Below are positions 37,119 to 45,185 of a stretch of DNA of 64,000 nucleotides, piece by piece. This DNA comes from Rhodoferax ferrireducens. Its GTDB lineage: Bacteria > Pseudomonadota > Gammaproteobacteria > Burkholderiales > Burkholderiaceae_C. The stretch is from assembly GCF_003347515.1 (NCBI RefSeq), contig NZ_QEII01000297.1, forward strand, positions 62,001 to 126,000, given 5' to 3'. The stretch's first letter is position 1; each line of letters opens with the position of its first letter. The position numbers and the translations under genes were made by a program. The notes under the pieces are model-generated. The model was not told where the DNA came from and ran no database searches. It saw nothing but the letters and a program-made list of their open reading frames with translations.

Positions 37119-38363
37119 TCAGTGTTCTGACCACTGGATGGAGTTGAGATCGACGCCGGCCTGCACCATGTCCCACAGCGGGCTCATGGCGCGCAGTTTG
37201 GTGACAACCTGGGTGACTTGTTCGATCGTGAAATCAATGTCTTCAACCGTCGTGAAGCGGCCGATGGAGAAGCGCACCGAGCTGTGGGCCAGCTCGTCGC
37301 TGCGGCCCATGGCGCGCAGCACATAGCTGGGCTCCAGACTGGCCGAGGTGCAGGCCGAACCCGAGGACACGGCCACGCCCTTGATCCCCATCAAAAGCGA
37401 CTCGCCCTCGACGTAGTTGAAGCTGGCATTCAGGTAGTGCACGGCCCGGTGTTGTTCGTCGCCGTTGACCACGACCGCGTCCATCTTCTGGAAGCCGGCC
37501 CAGAGCCGGTCGCGCAGCGCGCTGATGCGGGCATTGTCAGCCACCATGTTTTCGCGCGCCAGCCAGAAGGCCTCGCCCATGCCGACGATCTGGTGCGTGG
37601 GCAAGGTGCCCGAGCGCATGCCACGCTCGTGGCCACCACCATGCATCTGCGCTTCGATGCGCACGCGGGGTTTGCGCCGCACGTAGAGTGCGCCAACGCC
37701 TTTGGGACCGTAGATTTTGTGCGCCGACAGCGACATCATGTCGATCGGCAATTGATCCAGATCAATGGCGACCTTGCCCGCTGCCTGCGCGGCATCGACA
37801 TGAAACAGCACGCCCTTGGCGCGGCAAATGGCACCGATGGCAGCCACGTCCTGAATGACGCCGGTTTCGTTGTTGACGAACATCACCGAGGCCAGGATGG
37901 TGTCGGGGCGCAACGCGGCTTCAAACACCGCCAGATCGAGCAGCCCGCTGGGCAGCACCGACAACACGGTGACCTCAAAGCCCTCGCGCTCCAGCTCACG
38001 CATGCTGTCCAGCACCGCCTTGTGCTCGGTCGCCAGCGTGATCAGGTGCTTGCCCTTGCCTTTGTAGAAATGGGCGGCGCCTTTGATGGCCAGGTTGTTC
38101 GACTCGGTGGCGCCCGAGGTCCAGGCGATCTCGCGCGGGTCGGCGTTGATCAGTGAACAAACCTGCTCACGGGCCAGCTCCACGGCCTCGTCGGCGGCCC
38201 AGCCGTAGGCATGGGAGCGGCTGGCGGGGTTGCCATAGATTTCCGTCAAATAGGGAATCATCTTGCTCGCCACGCGCCGATCTACCGGTGTGGTCGCCGC
38301 GTAGTCGAGGTACACAGGGGGGGCGGCGCGGAAATGGGCTTTGTCGAGGCTAGGGTCCGTCAT
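37119..38363 (-). CDS. iscS: Cysteine desulfurase IscS
   Basis: A 414-residue PLP enzyme giving sulfur for cluster assembly. The PLP lysine is in [14 protein letters not shown] and the active-site cysteine loop is [14 protein letters not shown]. The start at 38363 is downstream of the predicted sigma-54 transcript start near 38393; a longer frame would begin at the transcript start itself. A second desulfurase, nifS, lies at 47595. This copy leads the isc operon. Confidence 0.95.
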   Translation of the reverse strand: MTDPSLDKAHFRAAPPVYLDYAATTPVDRRVASKMIPYLTEIYGNPASRSHAYGWAADEAVELAREQVCSLINADPREIAWTSGATESNNLAIKGAAHFYKGKGKHLITLATEHKAVLDSMRELEREGFEVTVLSVLPSGLLDLAVFEAALRPDTILASVMFVNNETGVIQDVAAIGAICRAKGVLFHVDAAQAAGKVAIDLDQLPIDMMSLSAHKIYGPKGVGALYVRRKPRVRIEAQMHGGGHERGMRSGTLPTHQIVGMGEAFWLARENMVADNARISALRDRLWAGFQKMDAVVVNGDEQHRAVHYLNASFNYVEGESLLMGIKGVAVSSGSACTSASLEPSYVLRAMGRSDELAHSSVRFSIGRFTTVEDIDFTIEQVTQVVTKLRAMSPLWDMVQAGVDLNSIQWSEH

Positions 38364-38403
38364 GGCTGGCTCCTGAGAAAAGAGGTAGGTCACCCTTCCT
38401 ACC

Positions 38404-38418
38404 GCAATTTCGGTGCCA
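38404..38418 (-). promoter_or_regulatory. Sigma-54 promoter of the isc operon
   Basis: The minus strand reads TGGCACCGAAATTGC, a perfect -24/-12 promoter. It predicts a start near 38393, 30 bases before the iscS ATG. I could not find a canonical TGT-N10-ACA site in the shared region to 38562; the nearest is TGT and ACA with fourteen bases between at 38502-38521. Confidence 0.83.
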
Positions 38419-38562
38419 TGCGTTTTGTCGCATCAATCAAGGCTCTCGTCGCAACGATTGTTGCTTTTGTGAGCGAGCGGCATCGCATGTCCCAACGACC
38501 TTGTCTCGTTTGTCGGTAACAGCATGTTTCAGTCGCGTCCGTTGTGTCGCTTTGGGTATTTT

Positions 38563-38578
38563 TGGTACGTTTCTTGCA
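38563..38578 (+). promoter_or_regulatory. Sigma-54 promoter candidate of nifA
   Basis: TGGTACGTTTCTTGCA matches the sigma-54 consensus apart from T in place of C at the fourth base. It points toward nifA, about 110 bases before the ATG. It would make nifA subject to NtrC or to its own product. The 334-base gap between iscS and nifA thus carries two divergent sigma-54 promoters. An inverted repeat (GCACAG, CTGTGT) lies near 38601. Confidence 0.68.
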
Positions 38579-38697
38579 CGAATTACGCCCAGAGGCCGTT
38601 GCACAGTCGCTGTGTCCCATTCCTGGTGCGTACCAGTGTCCGGGCGCGGTGTAATTTGATGTAGCAGGCCCGATGTTGCACACAACTGGGGCTCTAC

Positions 38698-40404
38698 ATG
38701 GTGAACACACAAATGACGGAAGCTCGCCGCGAGCTCAACGCGATTTATGAAGTCAGCAAGACGCTGGCCACTTCGCTGGACGTTGACAAGACCTTTCGCG
38801 AAGCCTTGAACTACCTGTTGCACGCCTTCGACTGGCGGCGCGCCTTTGTGGTGCTGGGCGAACCCGAGGGCCGGCTGCGCGGCATGTGCGCCGTCGGCCT
38901 CACACGCGAGGAACAGCAACGCCTGCAGTTCCAGTCCGGCGAAGGCATCGTCGGGCGCGTCTACGCCAACGGCATCCAGGTCATTGTGCCCGACGTGCAC
39001 GCCGAGCCGCTGTTCCTCAATCGCACCGGTGGCGCCGACCAGACCCCGGGCGTGCCCGTGGCCATGCTGGTCACCCCCATTCGCGCCGACCGCCGAACCA
39101 TCGGTGTGTTGGCCATTGATTGCCTCAACCCCGGCGAGCGCCGCGGCTTCTCGGACGACCTGCAGTTACTGAAAATGGTGGCCACGCTGATGGGGCAGGC
39201 GCTGCTCTTGCACCGCAGCGTCAGCGCCGCGCACAACACCATGCAGGATGAGGTGCGCCGCAAGGACAAGATGCTCAAGCCCAGCCAGCAGATTGATCAG
39301 GTGGTGGGCGTCTCCGCACCGATGCAGGAAGTTTTCGACCAGGTCCATCAGGTCGCACCGGCCCGCACCACCGTGCTGCTGCGCGGCGAGAGCGGCACCG
39401 GCAAGGAAGTGATTGCGCGCGCCATTCATAACCTTTCGCCGCGCAAGCGCGAGGCCTTCGTGCGGGTCAATTGCGCCGCGCTGACCGAGTCGCTGCTGGA
39501 GAGCGAATTGTTCGGCCACGAAAAAGGCGCCTACACCGGCGCACTGGGGCAACGCAAGGGCCGCTTCGAGCTGTCGCACGGCGGCACCTTGTTCCTCGAC
39601 GAAATCGGCGACATCTCGGCCTCCTTCCAGGCCAAGCTGCTGCGCGTGCTGCAGGAGCGTGAGTTCGAGCGCGTTGGCGGCACGGCCGTGGTGAAGGTGG
39701 ACGTGCGCCTGATTCTTGCCACCAATCGCAACCTGGAACGCATGGTGCAGGCCGGCGAGTTCCGCGCCGATCTCTACTACCGTATCAACGTGGTCAGCAT
39801 CCAGCTGCCGCCGTTGCGCGAACGGCGCGAGGACATCCCGGCCATGGCGCAGCATTTTCTGGAGCGTTTCAACCAGGAAAATGTGCGCACCACGCAATTC
39901 AGCCCGGCCGCCATGCGCGTGCTCGCCAGCTGCTACTGGCCCGGCAATGTGCGGGAGCTGGAAAACTGCGTGGAGCGCACCGCCACCATGGCGCATGACG
40001 ACGTCATCACCGACCTGGCCTTTCCGTGCCAGGGCAACCGCTGCCTGACCCAGGTGCTGCACCACATCGACCGCGAAGATGCGGTGCGCCCTGCCCGTCT
40101 GGCCGATATTCCCATCACCGAAGTGCCAATGGCACCGGCGCACCCTCATCATGAGGCCGCACCGCCATTCCCGGCCGATGTCACACCAGCCTCGGTTGCG
40201 GTCGCCGATGACGCCGCTACGGTCGACCATGATGACGCCGTGGTGCCCGACGACGGCAAGCCCGACGGCGAACGTGATCGCCTGGTCTGGGCCATGGAGC
40301 GCTGCGGCTGGGTTCAGGCCAAGGCCGCGCGCCTGCTGAAAATATCGCCACGCCAGATGGGCTACGCGCTGCAAAAGAACGGGATTGAAGTCAGAAAGTT
40401 TTGA
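38698..40404 (+). CDS. nifA: Nitrogen fixation transcriptional activator NifA
   Basis: A 568-residue sigma-54 activator: N-terminal GAF domain (about 20-170), AAA+ domain with Walker A GESGTGKE at 230-237, the sigma-54 contact loop GAYTGA at 277-282 (GAFTGA in most), Walker B at 297-302, and a C-terminal Fis-type helix-turn-helix (AKAARLLKISPRQMGYALQ). Between AAA+ and DNA-binding domains C412-x11-C424-x19-C444-x4-C449 matches the motif of oxygen-sensitive NifA proteins. It should activate the nifV, isc and nifB operons when oxygen is low. Confidence 0.96.
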   Translation: MVNTQMTEARRELNAIYEVSKTLATSLDVDKTFREALNYLLHAFDWRRAFVVLGEPEGRLRGMCAVGLTREEQQRLQFQSGEGIVGRVYANGIQVIVPDVHAEPLFLNRTGGADQTPGVPVAMLVTPIRADRRTIGVLAIDCLNPGERRGFSDDLQLLKMVATLMGQALLLHRSVSAAHNTMQDEVRRKDKMLKPSQQIDQVVGVSAPMQEVFDQVHQVAPARTTVLLRGESGTGKEVIARAIHNLSPRKREAFVRVNCAALTESLLESELFGHEKGAYTGALGQRKGRFELSHGGTLFLDEIGDISASFQAKLLRVLQEREFERVGGTAVVKVDVRLILATNRNLERMVQAGEFRADLYYRINVVSIQLPPLRERREDIPAMAQHFLERFNQENVRTTQFSPAAMRVLASCYWPGNVRELENCVERTATMAHDDVITDLAFPCQGNRCLTQVLHHIDREDAVRPARLADIPITEVPMAPAHPHHEAAPPFPADVTPASVAVADDAATVDHDDAVVPDDGKPDGERDRLVWAMERCGWVQAKAARLLKISPRQMGYALQKNGIEVRKF

Positions 40405-40736
40405 AACCGCGTGACACCCCGAACTCGATGCCCATATTCAGCGGGTCGGGGTCGTGTTCTACGAGCGGAAAGCCTGGGGTTCATAGTTTCATCGCCGGCA
40501 TTGGTGGGTGGCAGGATCAAGGTAGCTTCGCAGTGGGAGTGGTCTTTCGGCAACCTCGCCCAATTCCGGATTCAGGCTGTTTGACGCCTAGAATCGACTG
40601 AAAACAATCAGCGGTGTTTGTCGAATTCTTTATACCTGTATGAAAGTTTGAAAAAACCGCCAAAACCAAGGCTGCCAGCCGTTCTCAGGAGGAATTCATG
40701 ACCAGTTTATCCCGCAGGTTTTGCGGTATACATTAC
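40405..40736. other. Gap between nifA and the cassette array
   Basis: No gene is supported here. Near the right end a 27-codon frame at 40698-40781 has an excellent AGGAGG ribosome site but runs across the first cassette junction, so it may be the remnant of an original gene or attachment region. I see no integrase gene and cannot identify an attI site with confidence. Confidence 0.4.
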
Positions 40737-40770
40737 GTTATGCAACACAAACCTGATTCGGAGAGTTCAT

Positions 40771-41256
40771 ATGTCTTTTGAAGATTCCCAGCAGACTGAA
40801 CGCGTGACCCATGCAACATTGGTGTTCGAGCGCGAGGTTCCCACGACCGTCGAGAAGGTATTTGCAGCTTTCGAAAACGCAAAAATTCGGTCGGAGTGGA
40901 GTGCGCCATCAGACACCGCCACCATCATCTATGACCAAGAAGATTTTCGAGAAGGAGGCGAGGATCGTTACCGTTGCGGCTCTAAATCTAACCCCAACAT
41001 TCACGGTACTACCCGCTACCTTGAAATCATCCCAGATCGTAGAATTGTCTCCAGCGAGACGATCTCGATGGATGGAAAGCGCCTCTGCGCTTCACTTATT
41101 ACTCTTGAACTTGCGCAATCTGGCAGCAGAACAAAGCTACGAAGCACCAGCCAAGTTGCGTCATTCATTGGTCAGGACATGATCAAGGGAACTGAGACCG
41201 GAAACAATGGTTCACTGGATAGCCTGGTCAACTACTTTTCCAGAGATCAAGCGTGA
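40771..41256 (+). CDS. SRPBCC/AHSA1-family protein (cassette 1)
   Basis: A 161-residue protein with the START-like hydrophobic-cavity fold of the AHSA1 group (FEREVPTTVEKVFAAFENAK, then YDQEDFREGGEDRYRCGS). Such proteins bind small hydrophobic ligands and are common in integron cassettes. It starts 34 bases after the GTTATGC core with GGAGAG upstream. Its base composition is visibly less GC-rich than the nif genes around it. Function unknown. Confidence 0.82.
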   Translation: MSFEDSQQTERVTHATLVFEREVPTTVEKVFAAFENAKIRSEWSAPSDTATIIYDQEDFREGGEDRYRCGSKSNPNIHGTTRYLEIIPDRRIVSSETISMDGKRLCASLITLELAQSGSRTKLRSTSQVASFIGQDMIKGTETGNNGSLDSLVNYFSRDQA

Positions 41257-41281
41257 ATCGTGTGCTTTGGGCGCGAGTGCT

Positions 41282-41368
41282 GCATAACCTGTTGCTCGTC
41301 ACGGACACGCAGCAGCAGGTTGCCGCTTCACGGCGCATGCTGCGTGCCCGACAGCGCCGACGTTAGGT
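41282..41368 (+). repeat. attC site of cassette 1
   Basis: 87 bases from inverse core GCATAAC to core GTTAGGT. The interior holds a strong stem, CACGCAGCA with TGCTGCGTG, around an inner GCCGCTTCACGGC. The layout of paired outer boxes with an imperfect inner stem is that of integron attC sites. Confidence 0.8.
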
Positions 41369-41383
41369 CGCTCAATTACCCAC

Positions 41384-41857
41384 ATGCACTCCACCGATTC
41401 CAAAGACAACGCAGGTGTGATTGCACCCGCTCCTGTCCTGTACGGCGCAGCCCTCGCCATCGGGCTTGCAGCGGAGCAAATTGCACCAACCCAATTGCTG
41501 TCGTTTCCGATCAGTGCTTGGCTAGGGGCTGCCTTCATCGCAGTCGCCGTAGCCATAGTGGCCTCAGCATTCAAGGCCCTCGCTCAAGCGCACACAGCTT
41601 TCGATGCACGGAAGTCCACCACCAGGATTGTCACAACCGGAGCGTTCCGCCTCAGTCGCAATCCAACGTACTTGTCCCTCACGCTCCTGCTCATCGGCGT
41701 CGCGTTCGCAACCTCGTCGCTCTGGGTGTTGGTGTCGGTCATTCCGGCCGTCGCGGCAACTCAGTGGGGCGTAATCCTACGAGAAGAGCGTTACCTCAAA
41801 GCAAAGTTCGGTGAAGGCTACAGTAGCTATGCCTCGAAGGTTCGTCGTTGGCTGTGA
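41384..41857 (+). CDS. Isoprenylcysteine carboxyl methyltransferase-like membrane protein (cassette 2)
   Basis: A 157-residue protein with about four membrane segments. The C-terminal half carries the ICMT/PEMT pattern: TGAFRLSRNPTYLSLTLL, then LREERYLKAKFGEGYSSYAS. Family members methylate prenylcysteine, phospholipids or isoprenoids. The gene starts 22 bases after the GTTAGGT core and stops eight bases before its inverse core. Confidence 0.85.
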   Translation: MHSTDSKDNAGVIAPAPVLYGAALAIGLAAEQIAPTQLLSFPISAWLGAAFIAVAVAIVASAFKALAQAHTAFDARKSTTRIVTTGAFRLSRNPTYLSLTLLLIGVAFATSSLWVLVSVIPAVAATQWGVILREERYLKAKFGEGYSSYASKVRRWL

Positions 41858-41864
41858 CGCAGCG

Positions 41865-41884
41865 ACCTAACTCAAACGTTAACT
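41865..41884 (+). repeat. Collapsed attC site of cassette 2
   Basis: Only twenty bases separate the start of the inverse core ACCTAAC and the end of the next core GTTAACT, with TCAAAC between. Outer boxes are kept and the usual hairpin interior is missing, as if deleted. Such a site may no longer recombine, which would lock cassettes 2 and 3 together. Confidence 0.65.
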
Positions 41885-41887
41885 GGC

Positions 41888-42187
41888 ATGAAAAAGGTCC
41901 TTTGGCCAACAATCTGGTTAGCGGCAATCGCTTTACTCGCAGCGGGCCTTGCTGCGATTTCAGAAATAGGTTTCTGGTGGTCATTCTTGATCGTTGCCGG
42001 TGCAATCCTCATCAACGGATGGGTGGCAACTTTTGAAGATGATCTACCGGGCAGCTTTAACAATCCCGATGGCACATCTACACCCCGTTACGCGATTGTT
42101 GCGGGTTGGGGTTTTCGGGTTCTAGGCGCTGTGCTTGCGCTCTTGTGCATTGGTGTGCTGTCCCTTCACTTCTTCGGTTCACCATGA
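41888..42187 (+). CDS. Small membrane protein of unknown function (cassette 3)
   Basis: A 99-residue protein with three likely membrane segments (residues about 4-24, 27-45 and 75-95) and a polar loop containing EDDLPGSFNNPDGT. I do not recognise a family, though similar short membrane proteins are typical cassette cargo. The ATG lies three bases after the GTTAACT core, so the leader is very short. Confidence 0.72.
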   Translation: MKKVLWPTIWLAAIALLAAGLAAISEIGFWWSFLIVAGAILINGWVATFEDDLPGSFNNPDGTSTPRYAIVAGWGFRVLGAVLALLCIGVLSLHFFGSP

Positions 42188-42197
42188 CGCCACGACC

Positions 42198-42299
42198 AGT
42201 TAACCTGTTGATCGAATGGACCACCAACGGCGACCTACACTGCCGCCATTCTTCAACAGTGAGTGCGCCGTTGTCTTCCACTCATCGCCAACGTTGGGC
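42198..42299 (+). repeat. attC site of cassette 3
   Basis: 102 bases from inverse core AGTTAAC to core GTTGGGC. The interior pairs CAACGGCG with CGCCGTTG and, within it, CACTG with CAGTG, with outer GTTG and CAAC boxes. The first base pairs outside the core also match the start of cassette 3. Confidence 0.78.
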
Positions 42300-42320
42300 A
42301 CTATAGAGCATTACGTCCAG

Positions 42321-42776
42321 ATGCCACTCAAATACTTTGCCTCCTTGGGAACCGCCAAGATTGTGCTCTGGTGCTATCTCATCTGGTATCTCGTCACGGT
42401 GGTCAACCACTTTGATCCGTCGCCAGCAATTTGGCTCAACTCTCTCGGTATCAGTGCCGTCATCGGCATCGCGCTCGTCCTGAGCGTTGGTGGTCAAGCC
42501 CTTCGCGTCGCCGATCGTTGGCAAACCATTCGCCTATTTCTCATGCCATTCTGCGTATCCAGCTTTTCATCCCTGATCAAGGGGCATGGCTTCGTTCTCA
42601 TCGTGCCGCCCAATCGCTCGGAACAACTCGTCTCATTCGGGGCTTGCGCCGCGTTCCTGCTTGTCGTCTTGGTTCTCAAGAGAATCAATCGCGTGGTGCA
42701 CGCCCAGCCAGGCGCTTCAGCTGCCCGACCACCTTTGTCATCTTTGTCGCATCACGGACAGCAGACCCTGAAATAG
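42321..42776 (+). CDS. Membrane protein of unknown function (cassette 4)
   Basis: A 151-residue protein with three or four hydrophobic segments. It starts 21 bases after the GTTGGGC core. A near-match to the expected inverse core, GCCCAGC at 42702, lies inside the frame, and the last 25 residues (about [14 protein letters not shown] onward) have a different composition. The original gene may have ended earlier, with its tail now read from DNA that belonged to the nifB upstream region. Confidence 0.6.
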   Translation: MPLKYFASLGTAKIVLWCYLIWYLVTVVNHFDPSPAIWLNSLGISAVIGIALVLSVGGQALRVADRWQTIRLFLMPFCVSSFSSLIKGHGFVLIVPPNRSEQLVSFGACAAFLLVVLVLKRINRVVHAQPGASAARPPLSSLSHHGQQTLK

Positions 42777-42798
42777 CGCGGCATCCCGGCAACGCCTG

Positions 42799-42814
42799 TG
42801 TGCCACATGCTACA
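42799..42814. promoter_or_regulatory. NifA upstream activator sequence for nifB
   Basis: TGT at 42799 and ACA at 42812 with exactly ten bases between, the canonical NifA site. It is about 60 bases upstream of the predicted nifB transcript start, closer than usual but in the accepted orientation-independent form. Confidence 0.7.
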
Positions 42815-42843
42815 AAGCCAAGGCAAAACCACCGGTTTTCGGG

Positions 42844-42859
42844 TGGCATGAATATAGCT
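42844..42859 (+). promoter_or_regulatory. Sigma-54 promoter of the nifB operon
   Basis: TGGCATGAATATAGCT keeps the -24 TGGCAT and the -12 GC dinucleotide at the correct spacing, with A for T once in TTGC. It predicts a start near 42870, about 34 bases before the nifB ATG. Confidence 0.72.
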
Positions 42860-42903
42860 ATAGAACCCTTATGCGGCCATGGTCGGTCGCGAAAAGGGTT
42901 TCC

Positions 42904-44499
42904 ATGCACGCAAGCGCAAACACCGGTTCATTGCCAGCTACGACTTATGTCAGTATCGGCCAGATCAAATCACTTGGGGCCGCACTCGAACTGCCGAAAA
43001 GCAGTGGTGGCTGCGATACGCTCGATGACGAAAGCAAGGCCACTTGCGGAACGTCAGCCGGCCCGGACGACATGCCGCAAGAGATCTGGGACAAGGTCAA
43101 GAACCACCCTTGCTACTCCGAAGAAGCCCACCACCACTACGCCCGCATGCACGTTGCCGTCGCGCCGGCCTGCAACATCCAGTGCAACTACTGCAATCGC
43201 AAGTACGACTGCAGCAACGAGTCGCGCCCCGGCGTGGTCTCGCAGAAACTCACGCCCGAGCAGGCCGTCAAGAAGGTCGTGGCCGTAGCCAGCGAGATTC
43301 CGCAGATGACGGTGCTAGGCATCGCCGGCCCCGGTGATGCACTGGCCAACCCGAAAAAGACTTTCGACACCTTCCGCATGTTGCAGGAGCAGGCGCCTGA
43401 CATCAAGCTGTGCATGTCCACCAACGGCTTGGCATTGCCGGAGCTGGTCGATGAAATCTGCCAGTACAACATCGACCACGTGACTATCACCATCAACATG
43501 GTGGACCCGGCGGTGGGCGAAAAGATCTATCCCTGGATCTTCTGGAACCACAAGCGTGTCACCGGCTACGAAGCCTCCAAGATCCTGCACGAGCAGCAGA
43601 TGAAGGGCTTGGAGATGCTCACCGCGCGCGGCGTGCTGACCAAGATCAACTCGGTGCTGATCCCCGGCATCAACGACGAACACCTGATCGAAGTGAACCG
43701 CGAGGTGAAGAAGCGCGGCGCCTTCCTGCACAACATCATGCCCCTGATCTCCGAAGCGGAGCACGGCACCGTGTTCGGCCTGACCGGCCAGCGCGGCCCG
43801 TCGGCTTCCGAGCTCAAGGCGGTGCAGGACGCCTGCATGGGCGGCGCCAACCTGATGCGCCACTGCCGCCAGTGCCGTGCCGATGCCGTTGGCCTGCTGG
43901 GTGAAGACCGCAGCGAAGAGTTCACCATGGACAAGCTGGAGCAGATGGAAGTCGTCTATGACCTCGACAAGCGCAAGACCTACCAGGACAAGGTCGAAGT
44001 CGAACGCCAGGCCCAGCATGCCGCCAAGCAGGAAGCATTGGCCACAGCCAGCGCAATGACGGTCGGCGACGACCTCCAGGTCCTGGTCGCTGTGGCCACC
44101 AAGGGTGGCGGTCGTGTCAACGAGCACTTTGGTCATGTCACCGAATTTCAGGTGTTCCAGGTCTCCTCTACGGAGGCGCTGTTTGTGGGCCACCGCCGGG
44201 TCGACCAGTATTGCCAGGGCGGCGAGGGTGACGACGAACAACTGCCCTCGGTCGTGCGCGCCATCAACGACTGTCACGCGGTACTGGTGGCCAAGATTGG
44301 CGCCTGCCCGAAAGACGACCTCACCGCAGCTGGCATCGAAGCCGTCGATCAGTATGTGGGCGAGTTCATTGAAAAAGCCGCGTTGAGCTGGTTCAACGAC
44401 TACCGCAGTCGTGTCGCCAGCGGCGCGGTAACGCACCAGAACCGCGGTGACGCCCAGATTCGTCAGGGCGCTTTTACCAGCGTTGCCGAAGCAGCCTGA
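42904..44499 (+). CDS. nifB: FeMo-cofactor biosynthesis protein NifB
   Basis: A 531-residue radical SAM enzyme that builds NifB-co, the 8Fe-9S-C precursor of FeMo-cofactor. The SAM cluster motif is C90-x3-C94-x2-C97 in [17 protein letters not shown] NifX-like domain occupies the C-terminal third (from about residue 395). The ATG at 42904 has AAAAGGG upstream; an earlier in-frame ATG at 42871 lies at the predicted transcript start. First gene of the long plus-strand operon. Confidence 0.97.
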   Translation: MHASANTGSLPATTYVSIGQIKSLGAALELPKSSGGCDTLDDESKATCGTSAGPDDMPQEIWDKVKNHPCYSEEAHHHYARMHVAVAPACNIQCNYCNRKYDCSNESRPGVVSQKLTPEQAVKKVVAVASEIPQMTVLGIAGPGDALANPKKTFDTFRMLQEQAPDIKLCMSTNGLALPELVDEICQYNIDHVTITINMVDPAVGEKIYPWIFWNHKRVTGYEASKILHEQQMKGLEMLTARGVLTKINSVLIPGINDEHLIEVNREVKKRGAFLHNIMPLISEAEHGTVFGLTGQRGPSASELKAVQDACMGGANLMRHCRQCRADAVGLLGEDRSEEFTMDKLEQMEVVYDLDKRKTYQDKVEVERQAQHAAKQEALATASAMTVGDDLQVLVAVATKGGGRVNEHFGHVTEFQVFQVSSTEALFVGHRRVDQYCQGGEGDDEQLPSVVRAINDCHAVLVAKIGACPKDDLTAAGIEAVDQYVGEFIEKAALSWFNDYRSRVASGAVTHQNRGDAQIRQGAFTSVAEAA

Positions 44500-44537
44500 A
44501 GTTACACATCTATTACCCACCATAAAGGAGAGCCACC

Positions 44538-44732
44538 ATGCCACTCAAAATCATCGCGTCCACCTGCACCGCTTGTTCCGCCTGCGAGCCGGAATGCCCT
44601 AACGTCGCCATCCGCGAAAAAAATGGCACCTACGTCATTGACGTCAAAAAGTGCACCGACTGCGAGGGTCACTTTGACGAACCCCAGTGCATCGCCGTGT
44701 GCCCCGTCGACGGCTGCATCGTCAAAGCCTGA
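44538..44732 (+). CDS. 2[4Fe-4S] ferredoxin, NifB-associated (FdxN type)
   Basis: A 64-residue ferredoxin with two cysteine groups, [12 protein letters not shown] and [18 protein letters not shown]. The insertion between the second and third cysteines of the second group is typical of nif/fdxN ferredoxins. In other diazotrophs this protein donates electrons to NifB. It follows nifB by 38 bases with AAAGGAG upstream. Confidence 0.93.
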   Translation: MPLKIIASTCTACSACEPECPNVAIREKNGTYVIDVKKCTDCEGHFDEPQCIAVCPVDGCIVKA

Positions 44733-44760
44733 CCCTTCATCACCAGAGACCTTCAACATC

Positions 44761-45168
44761 ATGTTGCCCAACGTCACCATCACCCCCGCCGCGGCGAAGT
44801 TCATCAACCGCATCGTGCGTTTCTCCGGTCTGCCCGCCGGCGCGGGCTTGCGCCTGGCCGTGACCCCGGGCGGCTGCTCCGGCTACTCGTCCGAGTTCAG
44901 CGCCGAAGCCGCGCCGGCGGCGGGCGAGCAATTGCTGGAGGTCGGTGGCGTACGCCTGTTTCTGGGTGCCGAGAGCCGCTTGATGCTACAAGGCATCACG
45001 ATTGACTTCACCGAGACCGCCACCCAGTCGGGCCTGTCCTTCATCGACCCGAACAAGGAAGCCTGTGCTTGCAGCACTGCCGAGACGGCGCCCAAGGTCG
45101 GCGTGACCAAGATCGAAATCAGCGCCATTGGTCGCGGCCGTCCGGCTGCGCCCATTCTGGCCTCCTGA
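44761..45168 (+). CDS. Nif-linked IscA/HesB-like protein
   Basis: A 135-residue A-type carrier relative. The first cysteine is in PGGCSGYSSEF and the C-terminal pair in EACACSTAE, a C-A-C arrangement where most carriers have C-G-C. About 25 residues follow the pair, unlike IscA where the pair is near the end. It lies between the ferredoxin and TPR genes of the nifB operon and probably carries clusters for nitrogenase proteins. Confidence 0.85.
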   Translation: MLPNVTITPAAAKFINRIVRFSGLPAGAGLRLAVTPGGCSGYSSEFSAEAAPAAGEQLLEVGGVRLFLGAESRLMLQGITIDFTETATQSGLSFIDPNKEACACSTAETAPKVGVTKIEISAIGRGRPAAPILAS

Positions 45169-45185
45169 GCAAAGCAGGCATCACC

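Larger units (their letters stand above)
40737..42299 (+). mobile_element. Integron-type gene cassette array without integrase
   Basis: Three consecutive one-gene units each begin with a GTT-type core and end with its exact complement: GTTATGC (40737) with GCATAAC (41282); GTTAGGTCGC (41362) with GCGACCTAAC (41862); GTTAACTGG (41878) with CCAGTTAAC (42196). That pairing between a cassette's first bases and its own attC is the signature of integron cassettes. Two attC sites can fold into long hairpins. A fourth unit begins at 42293. The array lies between nifA and nifB, reads in their direction, and has no integrase in the window. Confidence 0.82.

Noticed and set aside
38502-38521. TGT-N14-ACA as a NifA site for iscS and nifA
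   Set aside because: The spacing is four bases longer than the accepted ten, so I did not list it as an activator site.
40698-40781. 27-codon frame with an AGGAGG site as a gene
   Set aside because: It crosses the first cassette junction and overlaps the start of the AHSA1-type gene; no homology is recognised, so it is mentioned only in the gap entry.
44538-44732. Ferredoxin as a possible FixX-like protein
   Set aside because: Cysteine spacing and the position after nifB fit the FdxN type, and fixX is found elsewhere in the window.
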